DNA of 25,140 bases from an uncultured Eubacteriales bacterium (lineage in GTDB: Bacteria; Bacillota; Clostridia; Oscillospirales; Acutalibacteraceae), in NCBI GenBank assembly GCA_900321195.1, contig ONVG01000011.1:1-25140 (forward strand). The letters are read 5' to 3'. Positions 1-6,848 of the stretch are shown here, piece by piece. Below the pieces are notes generated by a model. It searched no databases. It had not been told where the DNA came from and worked only from the letters and a program-made list of their open reading frames with translations. Every line of letters starts with the position of its first letter. The stretch's first letter is position 1. The position numbers and the translations under genes are program-made.

Positions 1-626
1 CTCAGAAAAGACTTGACGCTATAAAGGAGTTTACGGAATTCGGTTCAGGCTTTAAGATAGCAATGCGCGACCTTGAACTCAGGGGCGCAGGAAATCTGTT
101 AGGCGCAAAGCAGCACGGTCACATGTCAGATGTCGGATATGATATGTATATGAAGCTTCTTGCGGAAGCTGTCAGCAGTGCAAAGGGAGAAACTCCGACT
201 GATATCGACCTTGACTGTCTTATAGATATAAAGACAGAAGCACACATACCCGAAACCTATATATCAAATATAAATCAGAGACTTGAAATATACAGACGAA
301 TTGCCGATATACGCACGGATGAAGATGTAAGAGATGTTACTGACGAGCTTATAGACCGATTCGGTGATGTGCCGAAAGCTGTACTTGGACTTATCAATAT
401 TGCCATAGTACGAAGCAAGGCGGAAAAGATGGGAATTTACGAGATAAAACAGATGCCCGAAAACATGCTTGTCTATATAAAGCAGCTCAAATCGCAGGCG
501 GCAGCGGATATAATAGGCAAATTCAAGGGCAGAGCCATGCTCAACGCCGGCACAAAGCCGTATATAGCCATACGTCTGCAAAAGGGTGAAAGTCCCGAAC
601 AGATACTTGACAAAATAACAAGCTGA
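1..626 (+). CDS. mfd: Transcription-repair coupling factor Mfd, C-terminal part (5' partial)
   Basis: This is the C-terminal ~208 residues of Mfd, the ATP-dependent translocase that displaces RNA polymerase stalled at DNA lesions and recruits UvrA. The frame is open from base 3, so the gene continues upstream of the window; the ATG at 63 is an internal methionine. The segment QKRLDAIKEFTEFGSGFKIA followed by MRDLELRGAGNLLGAKQHGH is the highly conserved end of the RecG-like translocase module. The rest matches the Mfd C-terminal domain (TRCF/D7), which in other bacteria auto-inhibits UvrA binding. The helicase motors, RNA polymerase-interaction domain and UvrB-like domain lie outside. No convincing terminator follows the stop; the next gene has its own promoter at 735-763. 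Confidence 0.95.
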   Translation, partial: QKRLDAIKEFTEFGSGFKIAMRDLELRGAGNLLGAKQHGHMSDVGYDMYMKLLAEAVSSAKGETPTDIDLDCLIDIKTEAHIPETYISNINQRLEIYRRIADIRTDEDVRDVTDELIDRFGDVPKAVLGLINIAIVRSKAEKMGIYEIKQMPENMLVYIKQLKSQAAADIIGKFKGRAMLNAGTKPYIAIRLQKGESPEQILDKITS

Positions 627-734
627 AACACTGCTCAGGCTTTGCCAAAATAAAACAGCATGGTGATACTCATAAAGATAATATACGCACAAGAAAACTA
701 CAAGAAAACTATTTTTCAAAGTTCAAAAATCGCG

Positions 735-763
735 TTGACGAATTACAATCAATGTGATATAAT
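735..763 (+). promoter_or_regulatory. Sigma-A promoter for the 796-1539 lipoprotein gene
   Basis: The -35 box TTGACG (735-740), a 17-bp spacer and a perfect TATAAT -10 box (758-763) are present. TGA immediately precedes the -10, giving an extended -10. The start codon is 33 bp downstream of the -10, with a GAGGTG ribosome binding site around 784-789. It is one of the best promoter matches in the window and indicates a gene transcribed independently of mfd. Confidence 0.85.
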
Positions 764-795
764 ACAAATATTATTAAATACAGAGGTGCTTTATT

Positions 796-1539
796 ATGAA
801 AAATATAATAAAAGCAGCAGGCGTATTTCTGACTTTGATAATCGTATGTCTGTCCTTTGTTGGATGCAAGGGGAACAGCAATCCGATAGCGGGCAAATGG
901 CTCGTGTATAAAGACAGCGGCGGAGAAGCATGGGTGGATTTCAAAGAAGACGGCACGTTTCACGGAGAAACAATGGACAGTACCGGAAAAGGAAGCGTGG
1001 ATTTTGAAGGAACATATACCGTCAGCGACAATAATTTAACGCTTTACAAAAAAGATTCAAACGAAAACGAAATCTATACATGGTCTATCGCCAACGATAC
1101 TTTGTCCCTCACGAATAAAAGCAGCACGATAACTCTTCCCCGATACGGTACCTCTTCAGTCGGCGAGGTCAGCAATAGTATTGTAGACAACGCCAAAAAA
1201 AGCTCCTTAAAAGCTGACGCCGCTTCACTTGACAATGCCTGCAAGGATTACTACGCCTGTATAGTTTCGGGAATTATAAATACCAAAAACCCCGAAAATG
1301 TTACATATGATACTCTGCCCGAAATAAACGACAGTACATCAAGCCGAAGAAGCAAAGCACAGAATTGTACAGTTTACGGTGCGATGCAATACTCCGGATT
1401 AACAAGTCTGGAAAGCCGTCTGTCAGAATTTTGCTATGATAAAGACGGCCGCATCTACGCCAATGCAGACGATACCAAGCCCGCTGATACAAATGCTCTC
1501 ACCAAGGATACTACTTTGGGAAAAATGTACAATAAATAA
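796..1539 (+). CDS. Secreted lipoprotein: lipocalin-like N-terminal domain plus pilin-like C-terminal region
   Basis: The 247-residue protein starts with a lipoprotein signal peptide: Lys-rich start, hydrophobic core, then LSFVGC with the candidate lipidated Cys at residue 24. Residues ~28-115 (IAGKW...DFKEDGTF...EGTYTVSDNNLTL) have the pattern of small beta-barrel lipocalin-like/DUF5640-type domains of Bacillota lipoproteins. From about residue 130 the character changes: AKKSSLKADAASLDNACKDY resembles the region after the N-terminal helix of type IV pilin-like proteins from related Clostridia, here without a prepilin signal. The C-terminal region has three more cysteines. The start follows GAGGTG with 6-7 nt spacing. 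The gene is monocistronic, with its own promoter and a hairpin after the stop. Function unknown; extracellular attachment to the membrane is inferred from the lipobox, whose -3 Phe is not ideal. Confidence 0.75.
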   Translation: MKNIIKAAGVFLTLIIVCLSFVGCKGNSNPIAGKWLVYKDSGGEAWVDFKEDGTFHGETMDSTGKGSVDFEGTYTVSDNNLTLYKKDSNENEIYTWSIANDTLSLTNKSSTITLPRYGTSSVGEVSNSIVDNAKKSSLKADAASLDNACKDYYACIVSGIINTKNPENVTYDTLPEINDSTSSRRSKAQNCTVYGAMQYSGLTSLESRLSEFCYDKDGRIYANADDTKPADTNALTKDTTLGKMYNK

Positions 1540-1553
1540 TTTGTAAGATAAAA

Positions 1554-1575
1554 CCCCTCGCCTATAGGCGGGGGG
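1554..1575. terminator. Bidirectional terminator between the lipoprotein gene and udg
   Basis: A 9-bp GC-rich stem with a TATA loop (1554-1562 paired with 1567-1575, one G-U pair) lies between two convergent stops (1539 and 1581). Read on the minus strand it is followed by TTTTATCTT, so it fits best as the udg terminator. On the plus strand the downstream T-run is poor. Confidence 0.8.
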
Positions 1576-1580
1576 TCATG

Positions 1581-2177
1581 TCATTTATCAGTATCATCAT
1601 AGGTATGGGTGCATATCTCTTTTATTTTTTCCTGAAGCTTCAAAAAGTCATTGAAAGCGTCAGGCTTATAGTTTGGATTTCTGAGAAGTGCGGCAGGATG
1701 ATATATTGCCATCATAAGTATGCCGTCCTTTTCAAAAAATATCCCGTGTTCCTTTGTTATCTTTATGTCGGGCTTTATTATCTTTGCTGCGGCTATTCTG
1801 CCAAGACATACGATTATTTTCGGTCTTAATATTACAAACTGCTTTCTGAGCCATTTTATGCACTGCTCCTGTTCTTCGGGCAAGGGGTCACGGTTCTTCG
1901 GCGGTCTGCACTTCACTATGTTTGCAATGTATATATTCTTATTACGGTCAAGGTCAACGGCAGTCAGCATTTTATCAAGAAGCTTTCCGCCTCTGCCTAC
2001 AAAGGGTTCACCTGTAAGGTCCTCGTTTTCTCCCGGACCCTCTCCGATGAACATTACCTCTGCATTGTCTGCGCCTACTCCGAAAACTACATTTGTTCTT
2101 GTACTGCAAAGTCCGCAGGCTGTACATTTAAGACATTCCTGTCTGAGAGCAGCAAATTCTTTATTTTTATCGGGCAT
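1581..2177 (-). CDS. Uracil-DNA glycosylase, family 4 (iron-sulfur type)
   Basis: This 198-residue enzyme removes uracil from DNA in base excision repair. It matches family 4 (UDGa-like), not Ung. The four iron-sulfur ligands are visible with exact family spacing: C18-x2-C21 and C90-x15-C106. Motif 1 is GEGPGENED (residues 45-53), followed by EPFVGRGGKLLD. The active-site HPAALLRNP motif begins at residue 160. The first 12 residues and the C-terminal tail (THTYDDTDK) look lineage-specific. The start is supported by GGAGTG about 7 nt upstream and by a promoter at 2208-2236. The gene is monocistronic, converging on the upstream lipoprotein gene across a shared terminator. Confidence 0.94.
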   Translation of the reverse strand: MPDKNKEFAALRQECLKCTACGLCSTRTNVVFGVGADNAEVMFIGEGPGENEDLTGEPFVGRGGKLLDKMLTAVDLDRNKNIYIANIVKCRPPKNRDPLPEEQEQCIKWLRKQFVILRPKIIVCLGRIAAAKIIKPDIKITKEHGIFFEKDGILMMAIYHPAALLRNPNYKPDAFNDFLKLQEKIKEICTHTYDDTDK

Positions 2178-2207
2178 AATATCACTCCAAATTATTTTAT
2201 CATACCC

Positions 2208-2236
2208 ATTTTAACACAGTACAGCTAATACTTCAA
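2208..2236 (-). promoter_or_regulatory. Promoter for the uracil-DNA glycosylase gene
   Basis: Read on the minus strand: TTGAAG (2236-2231), a 17-bp spacer, and TAAAAT (2213-2208) preceded by TGT, an extended -10. The start codon lies ~30 bp downstream. Confidence 0.65.
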
Positions 2237-2289
2237 GCATAAGAAAAAGCTTGATAGAAAAAAGAACTTGTAAGTTTTGATGCAATAGC

Positions 2290-2643
2290 TCATCTGAATG
2301 TCCCTATATAAAAGAAAAGCCAGAAAATATGCATGATGTCAACGAACAAATAAAAGGAAATGCAGGCTGAAAGGAGAATTCCTGCAATTTTTGTATGAAC
2401 AGGCGGATGCGTACACACTCTGAGGTGAACATACATTACCATGAGCAGCGGCAGTATGCACTTTGCCGCAAAACCCGAAAAATTATTTATCCCGTACTGA
2501 AGCAAAGGATTTGCTTCAATGAACGCTCCGCCCGATAAAAGCACTAAGGTAAACAAATAATCCGCTAAATTAAGGAAATAAATGGCTGTAAGGTAAGGAT
2601 CGTACTTGGTACGTGTTGTCAGAAGAGAAAATATTTTTTTCAT
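2290..2643 (-). CDS. DUF5658-type small integral membrane protein
   Basis: A 117-residue membrane protein of unknown function. It has three to four hydrophobic segments: about residues 17-40 (AIYFLNLADYLFTLVLL), 55-73 (a Leu/Met-rich segment) and 85-115, the last long enough for two short helices. The D-Y-L-F-T-L core followed by G-A-F-I-E-A-N-P-L-L is the signature I associate with the DUF5658 family, where an Asp in the first helix and the EANP motif are conserved. The N-terminus (KKIFSLLTTRTKYDP) is basic and probably cytoplasmic. The gene diverges from lysA. Its ribosome binding site is weak (AAAGTGAG), and I see no clear terminator or promoter for it. Confidence 0.7.
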   Translation of the reverse strand: MKKIFSLLTTRTKYDPYLTAIYFLNLADYLFTLVLLSGGAFIEANPLLQYGINNFSGFAAKCILPLLMVMYVHLRVCTHPPVHTKIAGILLSACISFYLFVDIMHIFWLFFYIGTFR

Positions 2644-2669
2644 TTGTGATACTCACTTTCAGAAAAGTA

Positions 2670-2699
2670 TTGACAAAGCTGTATGTAATGTTGTACAAT
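2670..2699 (+). promoter_or_regulatory. Sigma-A promoter for lysA
   Basis: A perfect -35 TTGACA (2670-2675), an 18-bp spacer and -10 TACAAT (2694-2699). The leader to the ATG at 2735 is only about 30 nt, leaving no room for a lysine riboswitch. Confidence 0.85.
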
Positions 2700-2734
2700 A
2701 AATTTGTATTTTTTTAAAAACAGGAGTGTTGAAA

Positions 2735-3994
2735 ATGTCGAAAACACCGTTTATCACAAAGGAAAAAGCAGAGGAAATAATAAACAAATACCCTACACCC
2801 TTTCATATATACGATGAAAAAGGAATAAGGGAAAATGCAAGAAGACTTAAAGAAGCTTTCGCGTGGAACAAGGGCTTCAAAGAGTATTTTGCAGTCAAGG
2901 CTACACCGAACCCGACAATTCTTAAAATACTTAAAGAGGAAGGCTGCGGAACAGACTGTTCATCATTTGCAGAGCTTCTTATGAGCAAAAAATGCGGATT
3001 TGTAAATCCTGAGATAATGTTCTCCTCAAACGATACGCCGGAAGAGGAATTCAAATATGCGTCTGAGATAGGCGCTATCATCAATCTTGATGATATAACA
3101 CATATAGATATGCTTGAAAAAGTATGCGGCATACCTGAAACTATATGCTGCCGCTACAATCCCGGCGGAACCTTCTCCATCTCTACAGATATTATGGATA
3201 ATCCGGGCGACGCTAAATACGGCATGACAAGAGAGCAGATAAGCAAGGCTTTCATACGTCTTAAAGAGCTTGGCGCAAATAATTTCGGCATACATTCATT
3301 CCTTGCGAGCAATACTGTTTCCAATGAATATTATCCCACTCTTGCGCGCATATTATTCAAGCTTGCTGTTGAGCTTAAAGAGGAAACAGGCGTACATATC
3401 GGCTTCATCAACCTTTCGGGCGGTGTAGGCGTACCTTATACTCCCGATAAAGAGCCTAATGACATATATGTTATCGGTCAGGGCGTAAAGAAAGCATTTG
3501 AAGAGATACTTGTTCCGGCAGGAATGGGCGATGTCAGCATATTTACAGAGCTTGGCAGATTTATGCTTGCTCCCTACGGACACCTTGTTACAACAGTAGT
3601 TCACGAAAAGCACATATATAAAGAGTATATCGGTGTTGACGCTTGCGCAGCCAACCTCATGCGTCCTGCAATGTACGGCGCATATCATCACATAACCGTA
3701 CTCGGCAAGGAGAACGAGCCGTGTGACCATGTTTATGACGTAACAGGCTCACTCTGCGAAAACAACGATAAATTCGCAATAGACCGCAAGCTCCCGAAGA
3801 TAGACATAGGCGATATAATCGTCATCCACGATGCAGGAGCACACGGCTTTGCAATGGGCTACAACTACAACGGCAGACTCAGATCGGCAGAGCTTCTTCT
3901 CAGAGAAGACGGCAGTGTCGCAGAAATACGCCGCGCAGAAACAGTCGAGGACTATTTTGCTACCCTCGACAACTACTGGAACGTAATTGATTAA
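2735..3994 (+). CDS. lysA: Diaminopimelate decarboxylase
   Basis: A PLP-dependent fold-type III decarboxylase of 419 residues that converts meso-diaminopimelate to L-lysine, the last step of lysine synthesis. The N-terminal alpha/beta barrel carries the PLP-binding lysine in EYFAVKATPNP (K55). NLSGGVGVPY is the Gly-rich phosphate-binding loop, and the C-terminal beta domain has the catalytic Cys motif CENND. Several motifs vary from textbook LysA: HSFLASN replaces H-x-HIGS, and ELGRF replaces EPGR. These fit a divergent LysA branch, but substrate specificity (diaminopimelate or another amino acid) cannot be proved from sequence. The GTG at 2726 overlaps the AGGAG site at 2722-2726; the ATG at 2735, 8 nt after AGGAG, is the correct start. 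It has its own promoter at 2670-2699. Confidence 0.88.
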   Translation: MSKTPFITKEKAEEIINKYPTPFHIYDEKGIRENARRLKEAFAWNKGFKEYFAVKATPNPTILKILKEEGCGTDCSSFAELLMSKKCGFVNPEIMFSSNDTPEEEFKYASEIGAIINLDDITHIDMLEKVCGIPETICCRYNPGGTFSISTDIMDNPGDAKYGMTREQISKAFIRLKELGANNFGIHSFLASNTVSNEYYPTLARILFKLAVELKEETGVHIGFINLSGGVGVPYTPDKEPNDIYVIGQGVKKAFEEILVPAGMGDVSIFTELGRFMLAPYGHLVTTVVHEKHIYKEYIGVDACAANLMRPAMYGAYHHITVLGKENEPCDHVYDVTGSLCENNDKFAIDRKLPKIDIGDIIVIHDAGAHGFAMGYNYNGRLRSAELLLREDGSVAEIRRAETVEDYFATLDNYWNVID

Positions 3995-4009
3995 CAATTA
4001 ATAACTATG

Positions 4010-4074
4010 TTCGGGAGCAGAATTTTATTAAAAAAGTTTATCCTGCTATAGAAGGATGATTTCCCGAAATGCTC
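4010..4074 (+). other. Possible structured RNA segment between lysA and tcdA
   Basis: TTCGGGA (4010-4016) is complementary to TCCCGAA (4062-4068). An inner AGCAG (4016-4020) can pair with CTGCT (4043-4047), and an alternative pairing joins GAGCA with TGCTC (4070-4074). ATCC/GGAT (4040-4057) gives another small competing stem. The nested and alternative pairings are suggestive only; no known riboswitch class is recognised. Confidence 0.3.
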
Positions 4075-4089
4075 ACAAAAGGCAAAATT

Positions 4090-4122
4090 GCCCCCACACA
4101 AACCGGTTCTTTGTGTGGGGGC
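4090..4122 (+). terminator. Strong 13-bp hairpin after lysA, 24 nt before tcdA
   Basis: A perfect 13-bp stem (4090-4102 with 4110-4122) with a 7-nt loop, rich in C on one arm and G on the other. The tail TGCCGTTTTAAAA is a weak U-tract. It probably terminates lysA transcripts, perhaps partially: it ends only 24 nt before the tcdA ATG, which leaves no room for a complete promoter after it. Confidence 0.7.
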
Positions 4123-4146
4123 TGCCGTTTTAAAAGGTGATATATT

Positions 4147-4872
4147 ATGAACGAAAGAAATATAAGAACAGTAATGCTCATCGGCGAGGCTGCTGCCGAA
4201 AGGCTCAGAAATTCCCGTGTTGCAGTTTTCGGCGTCGGCGGTGTAGGCGGTTATGCCGTTGAAGCTTTGGCAAGAAGCGGTATAGGTACGCTCGATCTAA
4301 TAGACAGGGATACCGTCAGCGTTTCAAACATAAACCGTCAGATAATAGCTCTGACCTCAACAATAGGCAGACCTAAAGCAGAGGTCGCCGCAGAACGCGC
4401 AAAGGATATCTCCCCCGATATAAAAGTAAATGTTTACAATATGTTCTATACTCCCGAAACATCCTCCGCTTTCGATTTCACGCAGTATGACTATGTTATA
4501 GACGCTATCGATACCGTAAGCGGAAAGATAGAGCTTGTAATGCAGGCCGACAAGGCAGGCGTACCGATAATATCATCTATGGGCGCAGGAAACAAGCTTG
4601 ACCCGACTATGTTCGAGATATCGGATATATACAAGACTTCTGTATGTCCTCTTGCAAGAGTTATGCGGAAGGAGCTTAAAGCAAGGGGAATAAAAAAACT
4701 CACTGTCGTTTATTCAAAAGAACAGCCCGTAATACCGCTCATAAAACAGACAGACCCCGAAACAAATAAAGCCGTACCTGCAAGCTATGCCTGCGTACCG
4801 TCTGTTGCAGGACTGATAATAGCTTCAAAAGTAATAAGAGATATAGCATTTTCAACAAAAAATCAAGATTGA
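4147..4872 (+). CDS. tcdA: tRNA threonylcarbamoyladenosine dehydratase (TcdA/CsdL, E1-like)
   Basis: A 241-residue ubiquitin-E1/ThiF/MoeB-superfamily enzyme. TcdA uses ATP to cyclise N6-threonylcarbamoyladenosine at tRNA position 37 to its hydantoin form. The nucleotide-binding loop GVGGVGG is at residues 29-35, followed by the acidic LDLIDRD strand end (49-55) and the NRQ motif (63-65) that contacts ATP phosphates. The conserved YVIDAIDT segment and a late C-P pair (SVCPLARVMRKELK) match the TcdA subfamily, which lacks the Zn-binding C-terminal domain of MoeB. AAGGTGAT about 8 nt upstream supports the ATG. It starts just after the 4090-4122 hairpin, so transcription may depend on read-through from lysA or an upstream promoter I cannot identify. 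Confidence 0.92.
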   Translation: MNERNIRTVMLIGEAAAERLRNSRVAVFGVGGVGGYAVEALARSGIGTLDLIDRDTVSVSNINRQIIALTSTIGRPKAEVAAERAKDISPDIKVNVYNMFYTPETSSAFDFTQYDYVIDAIDTVSGKIELVMQADKAGVPIISSMGAGNKLDPTMFEISDIYKTSVCPLARVMRKELKARGIKKLTVVYSKEQPVIPLIKQTDPETNKAVPASYACVPSVAGLIIASKVIRDIAFSTKNQD

Positions 4873-4874
4873 TG

Positions 4875-4903
4875 TTGTTTTTACAGACAATTTACATTAT
4901 AAT
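4875..4903 (+). promoter_or_regulatory. Probable promoter for the 78-aa membrane protein and prmA
   Basis: TTGTTT (4875-4880), a 17-bp spacer and a perfect TATAAT (4898-4903), beginning immediately after the tcdA stop. The -35 matches the consensus only in TTG, but the -10 is perfect and is followed by an ideal AAGGAGG site at 4927-4933. Confidence 0.65.
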
Positions 4904-4940
4904 AGAAAGAGTATTTATAAATAAACAAGGAGGTTTAAAA

Positions 4941-5177
4941 ATGAAACAATCAGCATTCGTATTTGGTCTTTTTGCCGCACTTTTCGGAGGAATACTTTTA
5001 GGCTTTATGTTCTCGCCGGTAAAAAACGGTATTGATTTCAGCAACAACCAATTCACACTCTGGAGCCACAACAACAAAAAAACAAGCGGCAGGAGCAAGG
5101 CTTTCTGCATGAATAAAGGCACAAAAAGAGGCGCAAAAAAAGCCAAAAAAGACAATAGCAACGAAACCGCTGAGTAA
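4941..5177 (+). CDS. Small single-pass membrane protein with a basic cytoplasmic tail
   Basis: A 78-residue protein. Residues ~4-26 form one hydrophobic, Gly/Ala/Phe-rich segment ending GGILLGFMFSP, which recalls the N-terminal anchor of YtxH-like small proteins, though the resemblance is too short to assign. The rest is polar and very basic (many Lys/Arg, KRGAKKAKK) with an acidic end, so by the positive-inside rule the tail should be cytoplasmic. The start is set by AAGGAGG at 4927-4933, 7 nt from the ATG; a longer frame opening at 4869 has no ribosome binding site and crosses the promoter. It sits directly before prmA (24 nt gap) and probably shares its transcript. Function unknown. Confidence 0.75.
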   Translation: MKQSAFVFGLFAALFGGILLGFMFSPVKNGIDFSNNQFTLWSHNNKKTSGRSKAFCMNKGTKRGAKKAKKDNSNETAE

Positions 5178-5201
5178 TTGAACTATGAAAGGAAAAGGGA
5201 T

Positions 5202-6122
5202 ATGAACTGGACAGAAATAATTGCAGAAGTAAACTCAGCCGACCTTGACAAAGCCGAAAATATCGCTCATATGACTGTACCATACGGATTATATATAGAG
5301 GACTATTCCGAGCTTGAACAGGAGGTACTTGAAATAGCCAAAATAGATCTTATCGATGAGGAGCTTCTTAAACAGGACAGAACAAAAGGAAAAATACACA
5401 TCTATATAAGTCCTGAATCGAATCCTGCCGAAGCCGCAGCTTTCCTCAAAGAAAGATTTGAAGCCGAGGGCATAAGCTACAAACTTTATTCAGGCGAATG
5501 CGATGTTGAAAGCTGCCTTGAAAACTGGAAGAAATATTTCAACCCTATAAATATAGGCGAAAAGCTGCTCATACGTCCTGTGTGGCGTGACGATTACGAC
5601 CCTCAGGGAAGAATAGTCCTTAACCTTGAACCCGGTCTTGCATTCGGAACAGGTACACACGAAACTACAAGGCTTTGCCTTCAGGCACTTGAAAAGCATG
5701 TAAAAAAAGGCGATATAATGCTTGACGTAGGCTGCGGAAGCGGAATTCTCTCAGTAGCTGCCCTCCTTTTAGGCGCTGAGCATGCGACCGGTATAGATAT
5801 CGACCCGCTCGCCGTCAAATCATCAATAGAAAATGCCGAAAGAAACAATGTCGCAGACAGATATACCGGTATACACGGCGATCTTGCGGAAAAAGCATCC
5901 GGCTGCTATGACATCATAACAGCAAACATAGTTGCCGACGCTATAATAATGCTTTCAGCCGATATAGAAAAGCTTATGAACGACAAAACTATATATATCA
6001 TGAGCGGTATAATAGATACAAGACTTGATGATGTGCTTTCCGCCCTGCCGCCAACTCTCCGCATAATCGAGCGGTACGAAGAAAAGGGATGGATATGCCT
6101 TGCTGCAATAAAAAATAAATAA
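5202..6122 (+). CDS. prmA: Ribosomal protein L11 methyltransferase
   Basis: A 306-residue SAM-dependent methyltransferase that trimethylates ribosomal protein L11 on lysines and its N-terminus. The N-terminal ~110 residues form the L11-binding domain (MNWTEIIAEV and GLYIEDYSELEQ are typical). A short linker (ENWKKYFNPINIGEKLLIRP) is followed by the catalytic domain: GTGTHETT at 149-156, SAM-binding DVGCGSG at 175-181, the acidic IDIDP after strand 2 (199-202), and NIVAD (242-246) at the active site. The ATG at 5202 with AAAGGA 8 nt upstream is preferred over the TTG at 5178. The stop codon lies inside a 13-bp AT inverted repeat at 6118-6154. Confidence 0.95.
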   Translation: MNWTEIIAEVNSADLDKAENIAHMTVPYGLYIEDYSELEQEVLEIAKIDLIDEELLKQDRTKGKIHIYISPESNPAEAAAFLKERFEAEGISYKLYSGECDVESCLENWKKYFNPINIGEKLLIRPVWRDDYDPQGRIVLNLEPGLAFGTGTHETTRLCLQALEKHVKKGDIMLDVGCGSGILSVAALLLGAEHATGIDIDPLAVKSSIENAERNNVADRYTGIHGDLAEKASGCYDIITANIVADAIIMLSADIEKLMNDKTIYIMSGIIDTRLDDVLSALPPTLRIIERYEEKGWICLAAIKNK

Positions 6123-6154
6123 TATATAATTCTTTTAAATAATTATATATTATT
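6118..6154. repeat. AT-only 13-bp inverted repeat over the prmA stop codon
   Basis: AATAATATATAAT (6118-6130) is the exact reverse complement of 6142-6154, separated by 11 bases. It contains the prmA stop and no G or C. It could be a weak AU hairpin at the 3' end of the prmA mRNA or an AT-rich element upstream of the following promoter. It is not a typical intrinsic terminator. Confidence 0.55.
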
Positions 6155-6160
6155 CATACA

Positions 6161-6169
6161 TGATACAAT
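6161..6169 (+). promoter_or_regulatory. Extended -10 promoter before the four-TM protein gene
   Basis: TGATACAAT: a good -10 (TACAAT, 6164-6169) with an upstream TG, but no recognisable -35; AT-rich sequence precedes it. Transcription would start around 6175, at or just inside the folded leader at 6172-6216. Confidence 0.5.
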
Positions 6170-6171
6170 AG

Positions 6172-6216
6172 TGCATGTTCGGAAAAACGAACAGACAGTC
6201 GGTATACCGACATGCA
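6172..6216 (+). other. Folded 5' leader: two hairpins within an outer stem
   Basis: Hairpin 1 is GTTCG-GAAAAA-CGAAC (6177-6192). Hairpin 2 is GTCGG-TATA-CCGAC (6198-6211). Flanking TGCATG (6172-6177) and CATGCA (6211-6216) are complementary and could close both into a three-way junction, sharing one base with each hairpin. The element ends 1-2 bases before the GGAGG ribosome binding site at 6218-6222. No known RNA family is recognised. Confidence 0.45.
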
Positions 6217-6234
6217 TGGAGGTTATAATATTTT

Positions 6235-6810
6235 ATGGATAAAAAAAAGGATAAATGGAATCTGCTTTTTTCAGCATTCCTTGTAACAGCATTTCTTATA
6301 TGCGCATACTTCTTTACGGGACTTATCAATGACTCATACATGGATGACATGACATCAAAACAGCTTATGACAAGTCTTGTGTTCACATTTTTCGGTCTTA
6401 TACTTTTCTACGCAACAAGAGTAGGTGACGGCAAACAGATAAAGAGATTTTCATTATCTACACTTCTTATAATGGTACTGCCGTCACTTTATATCATCCT
6501 TGCAGCAGCTGCGCCGTTTCTTCCGCTTCACGAACAGATAAGCGCAAGAAATGAATTTATCTATATTGCAGGCGCTGTATTCGGCTATGGTATCCCCTAT
6601 ACCTTCCTCAGCGGATATGAGGTAGATACATCCGAAAGCTACAAGAAAAGAAAAAAAGCCGCACAAGAAAATAAGGCAGCCGAAACGATAAATCAGTACA
6701 AGGAAACGCTGTCTGACGCTGCCGCAAAGTACGAAAAAACTGTAAGCAATAATTATAATATATATGATGCTCCTGCCGAAGCCTCCGGCGAAAACAGCAA
6801 AAACCCATAA
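6235..6810 (+). CDS. Four-TM membrane protein with a cytoplasmic coiled-coil-like tail
   Basis: A 191-residue protein I cannot place in a named family. A short Lys/Asp-rich N-terminus is followed by four hydrophobic segments at about residues 10-31, 43-62, 71-95 and 107-127. The tail from ~130 (KKRKKAAQENKAAETINQYK and onward) is charged and helix-prone, ending in a polar Asn/Ser/Glu stretch. The topology predicts both ends inside. GGAGG at 6218-6222 is 12 nt from the ATG, a somewhat long spacing. A folded leader and an extended -10 promoter precede it; mrp follows after 38 nt and probably shares its transcript. Function unknown. Confidence 0.7.
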   Translation: MDKKKDKWNLLFSAFLVTAFLICAYFFTGLINDSYMDDMTSKQLMTSLVFTFFGLILFYATRVGDGKQIKRFSLSTLLIMVLPSLYIILAAAAPFLPLHEQISARNEFIYIAGAVFGYGIPYTFLSGYEVDTSESYKKRKKAAQENKAAETINQYKETLSDAAAKYEKTVSNNYNIYDAPAEASGENSKNP

Positions 6811-6848
6811 AGGTAAATATAAACAAAGTTCTGAAAGGAAAGATAACA

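Noticed and set aside
2237..2289. Terminator for the DUF5658-type gene
   Set aside because: Only very short complementary pairs (such as ACTT/AAGT with a 2-nt loop) are present. They cannot form a stable hairpin.
2700..2734. Lysine riboswitch before lysA
   Set aside because: The leader is about 30 nt, far too short for the L-box.
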